This document shows positions 11,060 to 25,000 of a stretch of DNA of 64,000 nt, one piece after another (within the stretch, counting starts at the first letter, position 1; each line of letters starts with the position of its first letter). The DNA comes from Salvia splendens. Lineage: Eukaryota > Streptophyta > Magnoliopsida > Lamiales > Lamiaceae. Made by a program: the position numbers and the translations under genes. Under the pieces are notes generated by a model. It ran no database searches, was not told where the DNA came from, and saw only the letters and a program-made list of their open reading frames with translations. The stretch spans positions 20,801,559-20,865,558 of the forward strand of contig NC_056041.1 of the NCBI RefSeq assembly GCF_004379255.2, read 5' to 3'.

Positions 11060-14000
11060 TTAGATGAGACTTACGGCCATTTCCGAGCAGCTTGTAGGAG
11101 ATAGACTGTGAGATGCTGCACCCTCCAAATGTGAAGAGACCGCCGTGTCTTCAGAAACTTCAAGATCTACCAAAAGGCAGTTTTTTGACAAAACGTCTAT
11201 TGTTTCATGCCCATCAATGCAAATACCATCATCTTTCTTCGTATCGGTGAGAGGAGCTTCAGTATTCGATTCTGATGCTTCATCATCTAGAAGAGCTTCA
11301 AGGGCAGACTTGGCACTCATGCGCAACTCAGAAGTGAACTTCACCTCTAAAATAGGTAACTCGAAGTCTAAGAAAGAAGCAACGTTAGAATGGCCGGATA
11401 CATGCTCTGCGTCATGATCTTCACTGCTTTCTATTGCAACATTTTGCTGCTCAGATTCAGAGGCAATCTCAGCCTCCTGTCCTATGATCTCTTGCGAAGC
11501 AGCATCCTGATCATCGGGCTTACTACTTAATTTTCCTAGGTTACTCTCGTCAGAAATCTGATGCATGCTGGTATCCGTTGAGTCTTTGGCTGGACTAGGT
11601 GCAGAACTGCTAGTGATTTCATCACGACCACTGGTCGTATTCCCTTCAAAGTAAGTCTCTATCACATTTACTGTGGAGCTCCTATTCAAGCATCCATTAG
11701 AAGAAGTGGGGGAGTTACCATTAAATGGTGAACCTAACTCATCTGTGCTTTCTTTTATACCAACATCAGACGTATCAGCAGAATTATTGCTAAGAGGGAC
11801 CATCTCATTACCAAAGTCCACTTTCTCCTTTTCAGTAACAGAAGCCACATCGAACAAGGACTGGACAGAATTCAATTGCTCCTCGCTGCCAGTTTCTTCC
11901 AAAGTAAAATCAGGAGCCTCAATCGTAAAGACTTGAACATTCTGTGATGACTCTGTACTGCCACTCTCTGCAGCAGGGAATTCTCTAGTCTCTGTCTGAC
12001 AAAATTTAGCATGCCCCTGATACTGAATTTCCTCATTTTCATCACCAAGGAGACCTATAGGTATTGGTATAGGTTCAGAAGCTTCACTAGACATAAATCC
12101 GTTAAGTGCTGCTGCCAAAGCATCATCGATCGACAAAGTTTTCTTCGGTTCCACACAAAGAGAATCCTCCAATGGTTTCAAATCATCATTATCTTCATCC
12201 TCTTCATATGAAAATTCAGGAGCAGTTATAATAAGGCCAGGATTAAAATTTGCCTCAAGGGAGTCAGGCAGGTCATCACTTGTAAAATCCTTCTTTTCAA
12301 GTTCATTATTGTAGAAAGAGCTTGTGTCTGATCCACTGCAAGAAAATGCAGGGGCAGAGATTCTTGTGCAATGTGGCAAACCAAACTCATGAGAACTCTT
12401 GGAAAGTTTCTCAAGTTGATTCTCAACTTGTTGAAGCCTTTCCTCTATCCTTTCTATTGGCTTCAACATTTTCTCTTCAAACCTCAAACATATAACTTCC
12501 ACTCTGCTCAGTCGAGAGACGAGCTGTTCCATAGCTGTTTCAAGATGACTTGGCTGAAAACTACTTTCATTTGCCGCCATACAATATTTCTTTGCAGAAG
12601 TGTGTTGCTGATGTTCAGCTGACTCAGTATCATCCTTACAAACTTCCTTTGGCTTCAGAACTTGTTGAGGAGAATCAATTCTGTCGGTTGTTGTTGATAC
12701 CAATTCCATGTTCCTATTCTTAAGCACCTCATCAGATTTTTCTTGAGCTCGGCTTACACCTGATTTGGATAACTGCAGAAGGGTTGGCATGAACATGGCC
12801 ATAAGAGAACTTTGTGCCAAGCCTCCTGCCAGCGCAGCCCCATTTCCAGAATCAGTTGACTCCACAGGGTCCACAAACACATATACTTCATCCACATATA
12901 CATGTCCTTTGTCGTGAAGTGATAATAATCGAATTGTAAGTGACAAACAAGGCTCTGAATCACTTATTTGTGCTGTAGCCTCATAGAAGTCCTGCATAGA
13001 AGTTAAAATGATACACTCTAATTAGTTTCCTGTGCAGAGATTGACACTTCATCAACAAAGTACAGTCAACATGTGGATTCACCATAGTAACTCGAGTTAA
13101 GAGGTTGAAGAAAAATTATAAAATAACAAAAATACACAACATGAAATTTTTGGGATCTGTAGTTTGCAAGATATAAAACTACTACATGTCACCGGCATAG
13201 TAATGAATGCATGAAAGGCTTATAGAAATTTTGAATGCACTATGGATCCCCTTCAAATGTGTACTAGTGGCTAATGTGGTAATTCATCAAGTATCAACCA
13301 GTAAGAAAATCCTTCATGGGAAGGTAATTGCAGAGGGAGCATGGGGAGAAAAGTGGACCTCCCAATCCACTAACACTACTCCCACCACATTTTCCCTCAC
13401 TCTCTTACTTTACTAATTGCGCATTATAACCCCTGCCATCTACAACTTTGTCTATTTTTTTGTGGATGGAGGTATTAAGAATCACCGTTAATTATATAAC
13501 TTAAATGCATAGACGACTACTAAAACTATAGTCTTAATATAAATGATAGAAAACTACAAATAAATGCTTTTCAAAATATTATTGTTTAGAAGATAACAAG
13601 AAAAATATTGGGAATACATGTAGGTGTGCAAAATTCACAGTTGAAAGTTGGAATGGACATTAGCTTGGTAGGTAATTGAACCATTTTTAGTGTACAAAAT
13701 GCACCACTTTGATGCAAAGAGTTGAAGATTTCCCGTATACCTGTACATTGTTCACTCCAACGGTACTGGTCTTATCTGAAGCAGGACTGCTCCTCCCAGG
13801 GACTTTTATGTTAACCCAATCATCCTCACTTGTGGCAGTACTTCCCCCACTTGAAGCAGTTTCTGCAGCTACGTCTCCTGATAAAGAGTCCCCATGCACC
13901 TCTGCAAAATCTTCAACACAACTGGTTTGGAGAACTTTGTCATCACGTTCAGCAACACCACACCGAACAGTAGAGAGATATTCATTTATACTATTAGGAG

Positions 14001-14922
14001 AAGTTGCATAATAGATCTCATATGCTCGTGCAGTGCTCCGAACATATATTTGGCGAACCTCATACTTTTGCTTAAAACATACTGCAAAAAATGATGTTCC
14101 AATTCATCATAAGAAACATTACTATGAGTTTATGAGGATCAAATGGAACCAGAATTAAATGAAAAATTATATAAGATCTATGAACATAAGTATATTCATT
14201 TCCCGAACATTATCTCCTCCTAAACAGAAGCTAAATTCTCCAACTCTTTTTCAGGATTTTTCGCATTACATGAAGATGAAAGAATGCAATACAGCAAATG
14301 AAGAAAACAAAACCTTCGATGCAGAACCTCTAATACAGTTTGCTAGTATTATCAAACATAAAGTACCAGTTGAAGCGAAACACCAAATTTCTTCTCCTTA
14401 GAGAAAACACGAACTCAATGAAAATGTACCAATCAATCAAATTGTCTAATAGTACATTGAACACGTAAATCAGGAGGTGACTACGAACGCATAAATTCAT
14501 GATCTAGCTTACTCCACCCCGATACTTACTTCAAAATTTTCAAAAACAAGTAAACAACCGAATCAGAAAATGATTTAAACCTACAGTCACGATAAATCGA
14601 CGATAAAAGCTGAGCAAGCCGCGATGCGATGTAAATCAAAACAACGCACTAGCAGCGATGGCATATTTGAGAATTCATAAAAAAAAAAATAACAAGCAAA
14701 CAGAAGAGAAAACATACTCTTAATTTCACAGTGACCGAAATCGGGGCTAGGAGGCTTGAGAATCAGTGGAAATTTAGTGGCCGTATTTTCCGAGTCAGGC
14801 TCTGCGATCGGGTGGTCAGAGGAGTCGACGGTGACAGTAGATTGGAGAGAGCCGTGAGCGATGATCCAATTGGCTTCATGACTCCATTGAATTGGAATTG
14901 CAGTGGATTCGTCTGATTCCAT
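11060..14922 (-). CDS. Conserved plant protein of unknown function, 825 residues
   Basis: Three exons on the minus strand: 14922-14718, 14081-13741 and 12991-11060; phase closes (205+341+1932 nt). The N-terminal ~210 residues look like a folded beta-rich domain (QWSHEANWIIAHGS, then YEVRQIYVRSTARAYEIYY, then LTIRLLSLHDKGHVYVDEVY). Near residues 340-385 lies a Leu/Glu-rich heptad stretch (MEQLVSRLSRVEVICLRFEE, IERIEERLQQVENQLEKLSK) that should form a coiled coil. The remaining ~440 residues are acidic, Ser/Glu-rich and probably disordered, with short repeated ISAPAFS / ITAPEFSYEE / IEAPDFTLEE motifs. I do not recognise it with certainty; the N-terminal layout recalls the PAAT (C10orf88) family, unverified. 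The stop directly follows a perfect donor-like GTAAGT at about 11068-11073, so a longer spliced isoform is possible. Confidence 0.8.
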
Positions 14923-15598
14923 ATCTGTCTACCGATGATGTGTTAGGGTTTAAAGTGTATGTTGATGAAAAAAGCAAGAGAGCGTCGTCTCAAATGAGTT
15001 CCGTTGCGTGTTATCTACATTCGAGTGGCATAATATGAATGCAAATTTTCCCTACATTTTGTTTTTGAATTATGAATTATTAGAATCTCACTTTATTAAT
15101 GTTTGGCCGATTATTGAAAATATATTTTTGCTGTTCTAATTTCATGACAGTTTTGTTTCATACTAAAAAATCATATATTTCTCACTAATTTTATCTTAAT
15201 TACGTGTTATAAAATAGGCTCACTTTCTCACTAACAGCACTACAGCAGCATGAGGATGTTAAATACTATCTCCAGCTTTAGAAAGTAAAAAGTTTTAAAA
15301 TAGTGTGAGTTTTAATACAAAAAAATTGTAAAGTAAAAAAAAAGAAAAGAAAAATAGATAAAATAAAATTTAAAAATAAAAAATAATGAAAATAGTATTA
15401 GTCAATTGTGAGATCTATATCCTAAAATAAAAAATTTTAAAATTTTAAGAAACCGCCTAATTTTAAAAATAATTTCTACTTAAAGGTAGTATCGTGTATA
15501 TCGTATGCCAAAAATTTTAAAAATAGCTTTGTTTTTTAATATTACTATCGTGTACATCGTATGCCAATATATTATATTATATCACATTAATTACCAAA
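14923..15598. other. Intergenic, promoter of the minus-strand gene
   Basis: AT-rich DNA upstream of the 825-residue protein gene. Two similar ATCGTGTA[CT]ATCGTATGCCA copies about 55 bp apart (around 15490 and 15545) form a short direct repeat. Nothing coding. Confidence 0.55.
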
Positions 15599-15670
15599 TC
15601 CGTTGTAGTCTAGTTGGTTAGGATACTCGGCTCTCACCCGAGAGACCCGGGTTCAAGTCCCGGCAACGGA
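15599..15670 (+). tRNA. trnE-CUC: tRNA-Glu (anticodon CUC)
   Basis: 72-nt cloverleaf. The acceptor stem TCCGTTG pairs with CAACGGA. The D arm contains TAGTTGGTTAGGAT, which also gives the A box. The anticodon stem CTCGG/CCGAG encloses loop CTCTCAC with anticodon CTC at 15633-15635. The T arm contains the B box GGTTCAAGTCC. No intron; CCA is not encoded. A T5 run at 15674-15678 is a fitting RNA polymerase III terminator. Confidence 0.97.
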
Positions 15671-16425
15671 ATATTTTTGAAGTGATTATTCCATCATTTT
15701 TCTTATTAGCTAATATTGGTGGAGATTTGATATGTAAGATTAGTACACAAGAAAACTTAACATAAAGCTTTGGCACATTAAATTATAGTATTTGTGCTTA
15801 TATTGTGACAAGATATTATTAATTTTACAACTCACCTACTAGAAAAACATGATAATAAAGAGTTATTTGCCAGTTATTTTTCCTGAAATTTATTTCTATA
15901 TAAATACAAAAATCAAAACTGATATAGCAATCAAAACGATGGAATTTTGTATTTATTGATCTTTATTTTTGGCTTCATCGTTTTCATTTTATAAGGTGGA
16001 GGTATGTTGTGACATTTGATGTATGATTATACTTCGAGATAACATACAAGCGCAAAGACCGGAGCAACATGACCCACTCCTCCCTGCCTACGACGAGTGA
16101 GTCCACGCGCTCGAGCGGGAACGTTGTGGGCTGATGACACTAGCCTCTATGATAAGGAAGAGAAAGTGGAGAGATAAGTGAGAAAGATGACGGCATTTAT
16201 TTTTTTTATTAATTTTTAAACTTATTCAAATCGTTTTGATTGCCACATAAATTTTAATTTACCGAATCAGTTTAGAATTTTGGTTTTGAAAAAAAACTAA
16301 AAAAGTCCAAAGGAAATACTACTATATAGAAAGGAATATTGTGATGGATAACTAATTTAACAACCCTTGAAATCATTTCCCCCTCTCACTCTTCACTCTT
16401 CTCTTATCCCTTCAATTCATCATCA
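15671..16425. other. Intergenic between tRNA-Glu and TAB2
   Basis: AT-rich. It includes a short GC-richer patch at about 16030-16140 with no coding frame, and ends in a CT-rich leader just before the TAB2 start codon. No gene seen. Confidence 0.55.
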
Positions 16426-18529
16426 ATGGCGAGTCTAACCTTCAATTCCACTCCAATCAAAACCACCAAAACCCCCCTCTCTAAAGTGCAAATTCACCCA
16501 CCCCACATAAAAACCCTAACTCTCAGGAATTCCCCAATTTGCTTCTCTGTCTCGGGAAGTTCAGTTTCTTCCACGCCATTGCAGCCTGAAACCGGGAATT
16601 CCGCCTTCGAAGAAGAAGAGATAAACGACGACCCCACCTCGGAGCTCAGCTATCTCGACCCGGAGACGGATCCGGAGAGCATCACAGAGTGGGAGGTGGA
16701 TTTCTGCTCTAGGCCGATCCTCGACATTAGGGGGAAAAAGACTTGGGAGCTTGTTGTTTGCGATGTGTCGCTTTCGCTGCAGTATACCAAGTATTTTCCC
16801 AACAATGTTATCAACAGCGTCACTCTTAAGAATGCTATCGTCTCCATCTGTGATGAATTGGGCTTGCCTTTGCCAGAAAAAATTAAATTTTTCAGGTAAG
16901 GATTTTGTTGTTTCTTTGAGGTTTGGTTGCTCTTTTCCCCAATTTCATTTAAGATCATGAATTTTGTGTTTTTCAGGTCACAGATGCAGACGATTATTAC
17001 GAGAGCTTGCAGTGAGCTTGGTATAAAACCTATTCCGAGTAAACGGGTGAGCATTAGCAACATCACTTGGTAAACTTGAGATAACATGAAGCCCTTGGTT
17101 ATTTCTACAATTTGAGATTACTTGCTTGGTTCATATCTTGTTGAAAGGATTAGCATTGGAGAATCCTCGTGATGAACATAAAATTACTGAATTGTGCATA
17201 TTGTCAATCCTGGATAGTACACGCCCCTTAAGCAAGGGAGGCGTGTAGCTAGGATTTCAAAGTCTGTGTTAGTGTTTGAGTAGCAAAACTTTTTAGATCT
17301 AAACAATTTGGAAGGAGCTATTTGGAGGATTTTGAGTTGAAAATTCAGGTGGTTGTGTCTCTTTTCGAACTTTTTAGGATGAACAACTCATCCGTTCTTC
17401 ATTTATACGATGATGATGTTATCTGGATTTATGTTTATATAGCTGTAGTTTTCTGTTTTGGATTTACAATATGCTTGTGCTTATTTCCAAAATTTATGCC
17501 TTATGTGTGGAAAATGTTAGATTAATGTGTGATAATCCTATTTTTTTAATTTTTCACATGCTCTTTACTTCAGTGTTTGTCTCTGGTTCTGTGGCTCGAA
17601 GAGCGTTACGAAACTGTATACACACGACATCCTGGTTTCCAGAAGGGATCAAAGCCACTTCTTGCACTCGATAATCCTTTCCCTATGGAACTTCCAGAAA
17701 ATTTATATGGAGAAAAGTGGGCATTTGTTCAGTTGCCCTTTTCAGGTACTTACTTGTGTGGAAATGGCACAAGACATCCGGTTTGTCACTAGATTCATAG
17801 TCGAGTGTTCTAGAGGATCTCTCTTATTCTCTCTGCATGTTCAGTCGTTAAACTCGAGGTTTAATACCACCTCCTGCTGTCTCTTGAGTAGCCCTCAGCT
17901 CCCCTATTTATTTTGAAAGACATCTTGACATTGATCTTACAATGTAGAAAGGCAAAATCAGATGTTAAATGTTAGAAAACTGCTAATTTTGATTCTCTGT
18001 GCAGCTGTCCAAGAAGAGGCATCATCTTTGGAGACAAGATTTGCTTTTGGTGCTACCTTAGATTTGGATCTTCTGGGGATTGAAGTCGGTGAGGAAACAC
18101 TAATTCCTGGACTCGCGGTTGCATCATCTCGAGCTAAACCATTAGCAGGTATTATGTTGTTGCAGTGTTCTTATATGCGATTCTGCTCATGTGTACCCTT
18201 CTTCGAAATAAATAGTAAAGTCTAGTGTGAACAAGTTTCAAATTGAGTCTTGAAATGACAATGTTGCAGGATGGATGAACGGGTTAGAGGTGTGCTCGGT
18301 TGAAGCTGACACGAGTCGAGCTTCTGTGGTCCTGTCCGTTGGGATCTCAACGCGTTACGTGTATGCCACATACAAGAAGACACCAGTGAGTACAAGTGAA
18401 GCTGAAGCTTGGGAAGCAGCCAAGAAGGCCTGCGGAGGGTTGCACTTTCTTGCCATTCAAGAGGACTTGGACTCGGACGACTGTGTCGGCTTCTGGCTCT
18501 TGTTGGACCTCCCACCTCCGCCAGTATGA
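16426..18529 (+). CDS. TAB2: TAB2-type chloroplast RNA-binding translation factor
   Basis: Five exons: 16426-16895, 16977-17046, 17574-17745, 18005-18148 and 18270-18529, giving 371 residues. The first ~50 residues are rich in Ser, Thr and basic residues with few acids, as expected for a chloroplast transit peptide; an acidic linker follows. The mature part carries TAB2 family blocks: [20 protein letters not shown], the [13 protein letters not shown] segment, [20 protein letters not shown], and the diagnostic C-terminus [13 protein letters not shown]. In Chlamydomonas TAB2 is needed for translation of the photosystem I mRNA psaB; Arabidopsis ATAB2 supports light-controlled synthesis of photosystem proteins. 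The next gene is a convergent triple-PHD-finger gene, as I recall for the Arabidopsis ATAB2 locus. Confidence 0.95.
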
Positions 18530-19018
18530 TTATTGTTGTCTTGCTTCCCACTTTGAATGCATCTTCTTCATCTCAGATTATATAATCTGATGCTGCTGCT
18601 TTGAGGCTTGGGAGATGCAAAAATTGATCCTTATTGCATCTACATATTCTTCTTCTTGATTTTCATGTTTTGCTCCACTGTAAATGCTATTATCATCCAA
18701 TCTTCAGTCTAAATAGTGAAAAAACTGTTCATGAATTCAAGACAATATGTAATCAAGAATATTGGGCATTCTCTATTAAATTGGAATTTAAAATGAATAG
18801 AGCAAGTGATACAAAGGTACAAAGATTTCTTACAATTATGAATGGTATGTCTAGGTCTAGGGAGGGAGGGGAAGGGAGCAAAGCTATAGATACAAAACAG
18901 TTTCTAAGCATTTACATTAAAAACATTACAGACTGACTTTTACAGAGCCGCAGTAAATCTTTCCCCATTTTTTAAGAACGCCTTGTCTACTCCCAAACAA
19001 GAAAATTAAAGATCTAAC
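18530..19018. other. 3' UTR gap between convergent TAB2 and PHD genes
   Basis: About 490 bp with no coding potential, expected to hold both 3' UTRs. No repeat recognised. Confidence 0.6.
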
Positions 19019-22000
19019 TCAATGCTTTTGCTTCTGAGAAATGAAACGAATCCCCTGCTTTCCAAGCTCCAAACACTTGGACTTCCCATCATCAAGAGCG
19101 ATAGAAACAACAGGCGTTCCCTCGAAAACTTCCACCACTGTACCCCTATGCCTGCCAAACAAGAAACAGAGAAATTCGCCATTTAGAACACGTGGGCAAT
19201 TCAAAAGATAGTGAATTAAAGATGTAGCATCGTTCTCTTGCGATGAAAACTCACCAGGAGTTGCTCGAAGGCTGATGAACTTCTACTCTTTTCCCGGCAG
19301 CATCTTTCCCCAATTTCTGCAGTATCCAATTGGCATCTGTGAAGTCCTTTATGGTACTGTCTTCACGCCATTGGGAGGAATCTTCATCACCCGGTGCTGG
19401 TCTCCTTCGTTTCGACCTCTGGCCCCTTGTGTAAGTGATCTCATCCTTCCCAGAAGGAGGCAACGAATCCTGATTTCCGATGGTCAAATTACTGGATACG
19501 GTTTGATTTCCATTGTTAGAATTCTTGGGGATTTTAAACTTCAAGTAAGGCTTCCGCTCCTTTGTCGGAGCACTGCTGTCATCAATATGGTCACCAGAAA
19601 CGGACGCATCCTCACCATGCCCTTTTGACGAGTACTTGATCCTTCGGCTCGCAGGGGCTTCAGAGCCACTCCTTGCAGATGCACTTTCTTCGGCACTTCT
19701 TTTGCCAAGCACTGAGTACGTATTCCTAGGAGAAACCGATTCATGGCCATCGCTGAAACCTCCTCCGGTATGTTTTGAGGTTATGTTAGACAAACCTAAA
19801 TTAGAAGCATTCTTGAGCTTTATCAATGGGCCTTCTTTAACATGTAACTTAATACCTTTCACTTCCCCTGCAACAAACAAGACTGTTTTTTTGTCACTAT
19901 ACGAAGAGCACAAATCAAAAGAGACTACGAGAGGGATGCAAAATGAAGATGCATGACAGAGAACTTGATTTCTTTTACTCAGAGTGCATTACCTTTTTGC
20001 TCCCCTACTTTAACTGCAGAATTAGGTCTATCGATGTGCTCTTGATGTTGTTTCAGTTGTCCTGTATCTTCAGTTCCTACAGCATACATGCACAGAGCAT
20101 TAGTTTTTTACATCGTGAAGCTCAACAATGGTATGCATCAATAGATCTAATATTCATCATTAGGTAAATTTATGTTTGGGATTAGATTCAAGAACTTTGA
20201 CCAAAAAGTTGCCTTTACTTTTGTTTTCAAGGATAGAGTACGATACTTATTTTCACGTTGAATCCAAATACTTTCTTACATCTTCATCACTAAATTACAA
20301 AATTCATGTAAGCAACAACCAGCAGAAAATGATCCTTTTTGTTTCTTAATATCATTAGCAATTCCAAACTATAAAAAGGCCAAAAGCAGCATACATAGGA
20401 AATGCATACCTTTTGATGAAGCCTTGGCTTGCCCGATAGGGGGACTAGCATTTTTACTTCGGCCTCCCAAATGTATAACAAGCTTTGGCCCCTGAGCATT
20501 CTTGGGCGCCCCACTGTTACTTCCTATTTCCTCCCCATTAGTGAAGGCACGAGATTTATTACTCTTTATTCTGATAGTTCTAGATGCCTTTGTTACATTG
20601 GTCGCTGAAACCTCATCTATATACTTGTGTTTCGAGGCAGCTGCTTCATTTACCATAACTGTGTCTTCCATCAAGCTTCCAGCAACAGGATAGAAAGTAG
20701 AAGCAGGTTCATGGGAAGGGTGCATTTCATCATTTTTATTACTGACGGTGTTCTGTCCAGATGGATCATCAGCATACCCATCTAAACTCCGATTTGTATC
20801 AACTCCACCAACCAAAGATGTTTCATTACCCTTTTTCTTACCATACTTCTTATGTGAAGATTTTTTGCCATGCTCTTTGCTCTTTCTTGGTGATTTATTA
20901 CCTAACCCTTTAAGAGAAAACTTCAACGAACGGCTATGTTCATTCTTTACTGATATAGGACCGCTCTCTTCATCATCAGAAAAGGGTGAAATGTCAAATA
21001 TTTCTTCTTGAGTTGGCAAACCAGCAGCTGCCCTCAAGCTTGCTATCAAATCCTTATCAGCCTCATCTCTTCGCTTCCAGAGCTCCTGAACAGCCTCCTC
21101 AAGATTTGTAACCTGGCAAAAGGAGATACCATTGAAGCCAAACTAAGAGAATCGGTAAAAGAAATTGCATCATTCACATGGTATATATCCCTATTGACCA
21201 GCATGTACGAAAAATCACCATGGGGCATTCTCCACGGCATGTTGGGCAAACATATTGGAGATTTCCATCAACTTGAAACTGCATGTATTTTGCATCACTG
21301 AAATTTGAGTTTGATGTCAGTAGAATTTAAGTCAAAATCCAGTCAAAAGAGGTGCCCAAAACAATCAGAATTGGCAAAGTCTGAAGATGCACCCAAAAAA
21401 AACAAGAAAAACCAAAGCATAACAATTTCATTCACCAATGCAAGGGCGATCATAAATGAGTGCAGGAGAAGATTGTGTAATTAAACTAATACATGAGGAA
21501 TTAAAGTTTGCATATTCATATAAAAATGAGCACGTGTATATGCTGCCCATACTGTTAGTCAATAACGCCCCACACTTGTCGTGAGTAGTGAAGGTGAGTT
21601 TAAGGATCAGAAAGGAGGAGATAAATTTCTTGGTGACACAAAACAGAAGAACTGCAAGCCCACAAGGTTAAATCTTGACATATACCTCTCCAAGCCTAGC
21701 CAGCTAATGCTAGAAGCTAACAAATTGAACGTTATAGGCACTTGTTTAATTAACCGGCATTCTTATGCCTCTTTGGCTAACATATTATAAGAGATTGTTG
21801 TCTTATCCTTAGATTAGCTAAACAATCACTTACTTTCAGAATTATGGAAATATTACTTGAATGCTGGAGAATATAAAAGGTATTGCCAGATGCACAAATT
21901 TATAAAAGACCCGGGTTCATTTTTCTTGTTATCTTTTAGCCCAACCATCTACACAACTTCTACAAGGCCTTTTCTATGTAAATCCCTTTTATCACTTCAG

Positions 22001-25000
22001 CAAACAAGAGTACAATGTAAGTGGAAAATGCATTCTCTTGAAAAACTAGGCTATAGATACCTATTAATATTAAAAAAATATGATTATAGGTTTATAACCT
22101 GTCCTTAACTGTTGTTGGAGGAGCACATGAAAACTGAAAAATAAACCCCTCTGCAGCTTAAGATAAACCAAAGTTATACTCCCTACATCCCTCAAAAGAG
22201 TACAACTTGGTGTGGCATGGGTTTTAATAAAAGTGAGGTAGTGTGTTTTGGGTGTAGAAAGGGCCCACTTTGTTGTTTTTAATCTATGGATAATGGTGGA
22301 CTAAGTAAGGACTGTGATGTTTTTTTTGTGAATAGGTGTGCAAAATGAGGGTAAATTGAGGAAATGTGGCCAAAAAATGGAAGTTGGGTCACATGAAAAC
22401 TGGCAAAGTGTGCACTATTTTCTGGGATGGAGAGAAGACTGAGAAAAACATGCTCCTGCTTAAATTCACCAATCACCATATGCTGATGCAGAAGCACTTG
22501 TATATCAATTCTTAGCATTTTACTTCCTTTATACTGTAAACAACATGAAATTGCAATTTTAAATCTTCCCTTTTTTCGTAACCTAAATTTATATCTAGAA
22601 CATTAAAAGAGCATATTAAAGTTGAACAGTCACCTGGTTATGTAATAAATTGAAGTACTAGCAAAGCACAAGAAGGCATAAATATGAACTAAAATTCCCT
22701 TATATGGATCCTAAACCTTAATCAAGTTTATCGTCCTAGCTCTTCACAAGTTGACAAATTTTCAAGACTAAGGAACAACCAAACAACAATCCTAGTTCTC
22801 ATGTGATTCACATTTCACACCCACATTCCAATAATCTTTCATCAAAATTACCAATTCATTGTCCAATCTTCTATCTGAAAAGGTATTACCAAAAGAAAAT
22901 ATATCAATGAGAGAAGAGAAAGAAAAGGAGTAAGAAATACCTGATTCCATCACAAGGACAATGCACCCAACGTTGACAGATATCACAGCACACCATAGGA
23001 GTTGATTCAGAGTCTCTATACACCTGCAGTTGTGAGTAAAAAATTAAGCAATCAACCTTTGCTGCTTAAGACAAAGTGTTTTTGAGCCTTATGAGCAGAG
23101 GAGGACTAGTAAATTTGTCAACATGGACTGGTATAATGCAATACCTTCAGACAGACTGGGCAGTAATTCCCTTTGCCAAACAATCTTCCGCAAGCATCAC
23201 AACATGTATAGCCCAATAGCCACCTACAAAATATTCAAGCATACACTCGAGTCAGAGTCAGAGTCACTTCATCAATCATCCTGAAACTAGATCTTAGTTG
23301 ATAGCATTATAAAAATACAAGAAATCTTCATCAGAGATGTGCCAGAAATACATTCATTGGTATTGAAGATAGGAGTTCTGTTGTAAATAATATATATACA
23401 GATGCTTCTGAAGTACAGCTTTTAGACATGCATAACAGCACATAATATACAATAGATACAATAGATACAAGCTTCATAATAGAGTTAAGATCCAAGCAAA
23501 GTAACCAAACGCACTATAATCCAAAACCCATCAGCTGATGGAATTTGTTCAAAAACGAGAATAGCAAAGAAGCTGGCAATCAAGGAAATAATGACTCGAA
23601 ATTGAGATAGAAATACTAACCTTACACTTAAGCCATTTCCAGGTACTGTAGAATCACAGCTATGGCATTTGGTGTGTTTGGGACACAGATAAGGTCCATG
23701 GCCAACATTCTGCATGCCTCAAATTAAAATGCATAAGTTAATTGATCAATGGTAATTTTTCAGGAACAAAAAAATTATATCACACCTTATGTGGTGGTTG
23801 CTGACAGTAACAATGGTACGCACCATCACACCTTTTACAGAACATGAACTTATTTGGATCTCCAGTTCTCCGACACACCTAAGTAACAAAAAGATATATG
23901 AAAAGCAGTTTAATAATTATGGGATTTCCAGTTAGGGATTCCAATATCTGTCACCAGCCTTACCACACAAGTATTAATCAATTAATTTTAAAAAAATAAA
24001 ATAAAATAAAATAAATAAATAAAAACTGTCACCCAACAACACATCTTCCCATCTTAAGATATTCTTCAAAGTCAAACTTCTCAACGGGACAGTAATATCT
24101 CAATTTAAATAACAAAATCCCGTGATAGTACATAATCATCCCTTATTAAAAACCATCATTATCAGCATTCTTATTAATAAAAATTAAATGTATCTCCAAA
24201 GTAAGGAAAAATAACCATGCTTCTATATAATTCACCATAAATGTATAAGGAGTGAGATATCAACCTCACATAAACGGCAAGAAGGGCAAGTCCAAGAACT
24301 CCAGTGGAAAAGATCTATTTCAAACATTTCGTCAGAAAATAAACAAAGCAAATGCCATTAATTACTTCAGTGCAGCTCTGAGAACTACCTCTGTTCTGGG
24401 ACCAAGCTTTAAGACAGCTCCGGTGATACTTCTTGCCACAACTATTGCAAGAGAGCATCTTCCTTGCCCTTTCACTTCGGTCATTTTCACCAGAAAAGCA
24501 TATTCGGCACATCACTTTGGCGGTTGATAGGCCTTGCTCTTCTCCAGCAGCATCCCCAGCTGAAGCCTGCTAGAAGAATTAATTATAAGGGCAACCGAAT
24601 GACTTAGCTTGAATAGATAGATATTCTCAGGTATTCAGTGTAGCATAAATTATCAAGAGAGTTGTACAGGAATTATGAAATGTCATTATCAAGTTCTGAA
24701 AAACTATTTCTTTTAGCAATACTCCATTGTATATCATCCCCAAAAGTGTTTTATTTCAAAGAACATAAAACCAATTACAGTCATCATTGATTCATGTCTA
24801 ATAGTAGTTCTTAACAAAAAAAATTACTTTAGAGATTTTAAAATTAATAATTTGCATCCTTCCTAGTTCCTTTTGTTAGATTGTATGATGCTAACTTTCT
24901 TTTCACAAAATCATGATATTTAAACCAAATGTAGTTCAAAATATTTTGAATAACTACCAGAAATTGTAATGTTTTTAGTAGTCATGAACTTGCACCTATT

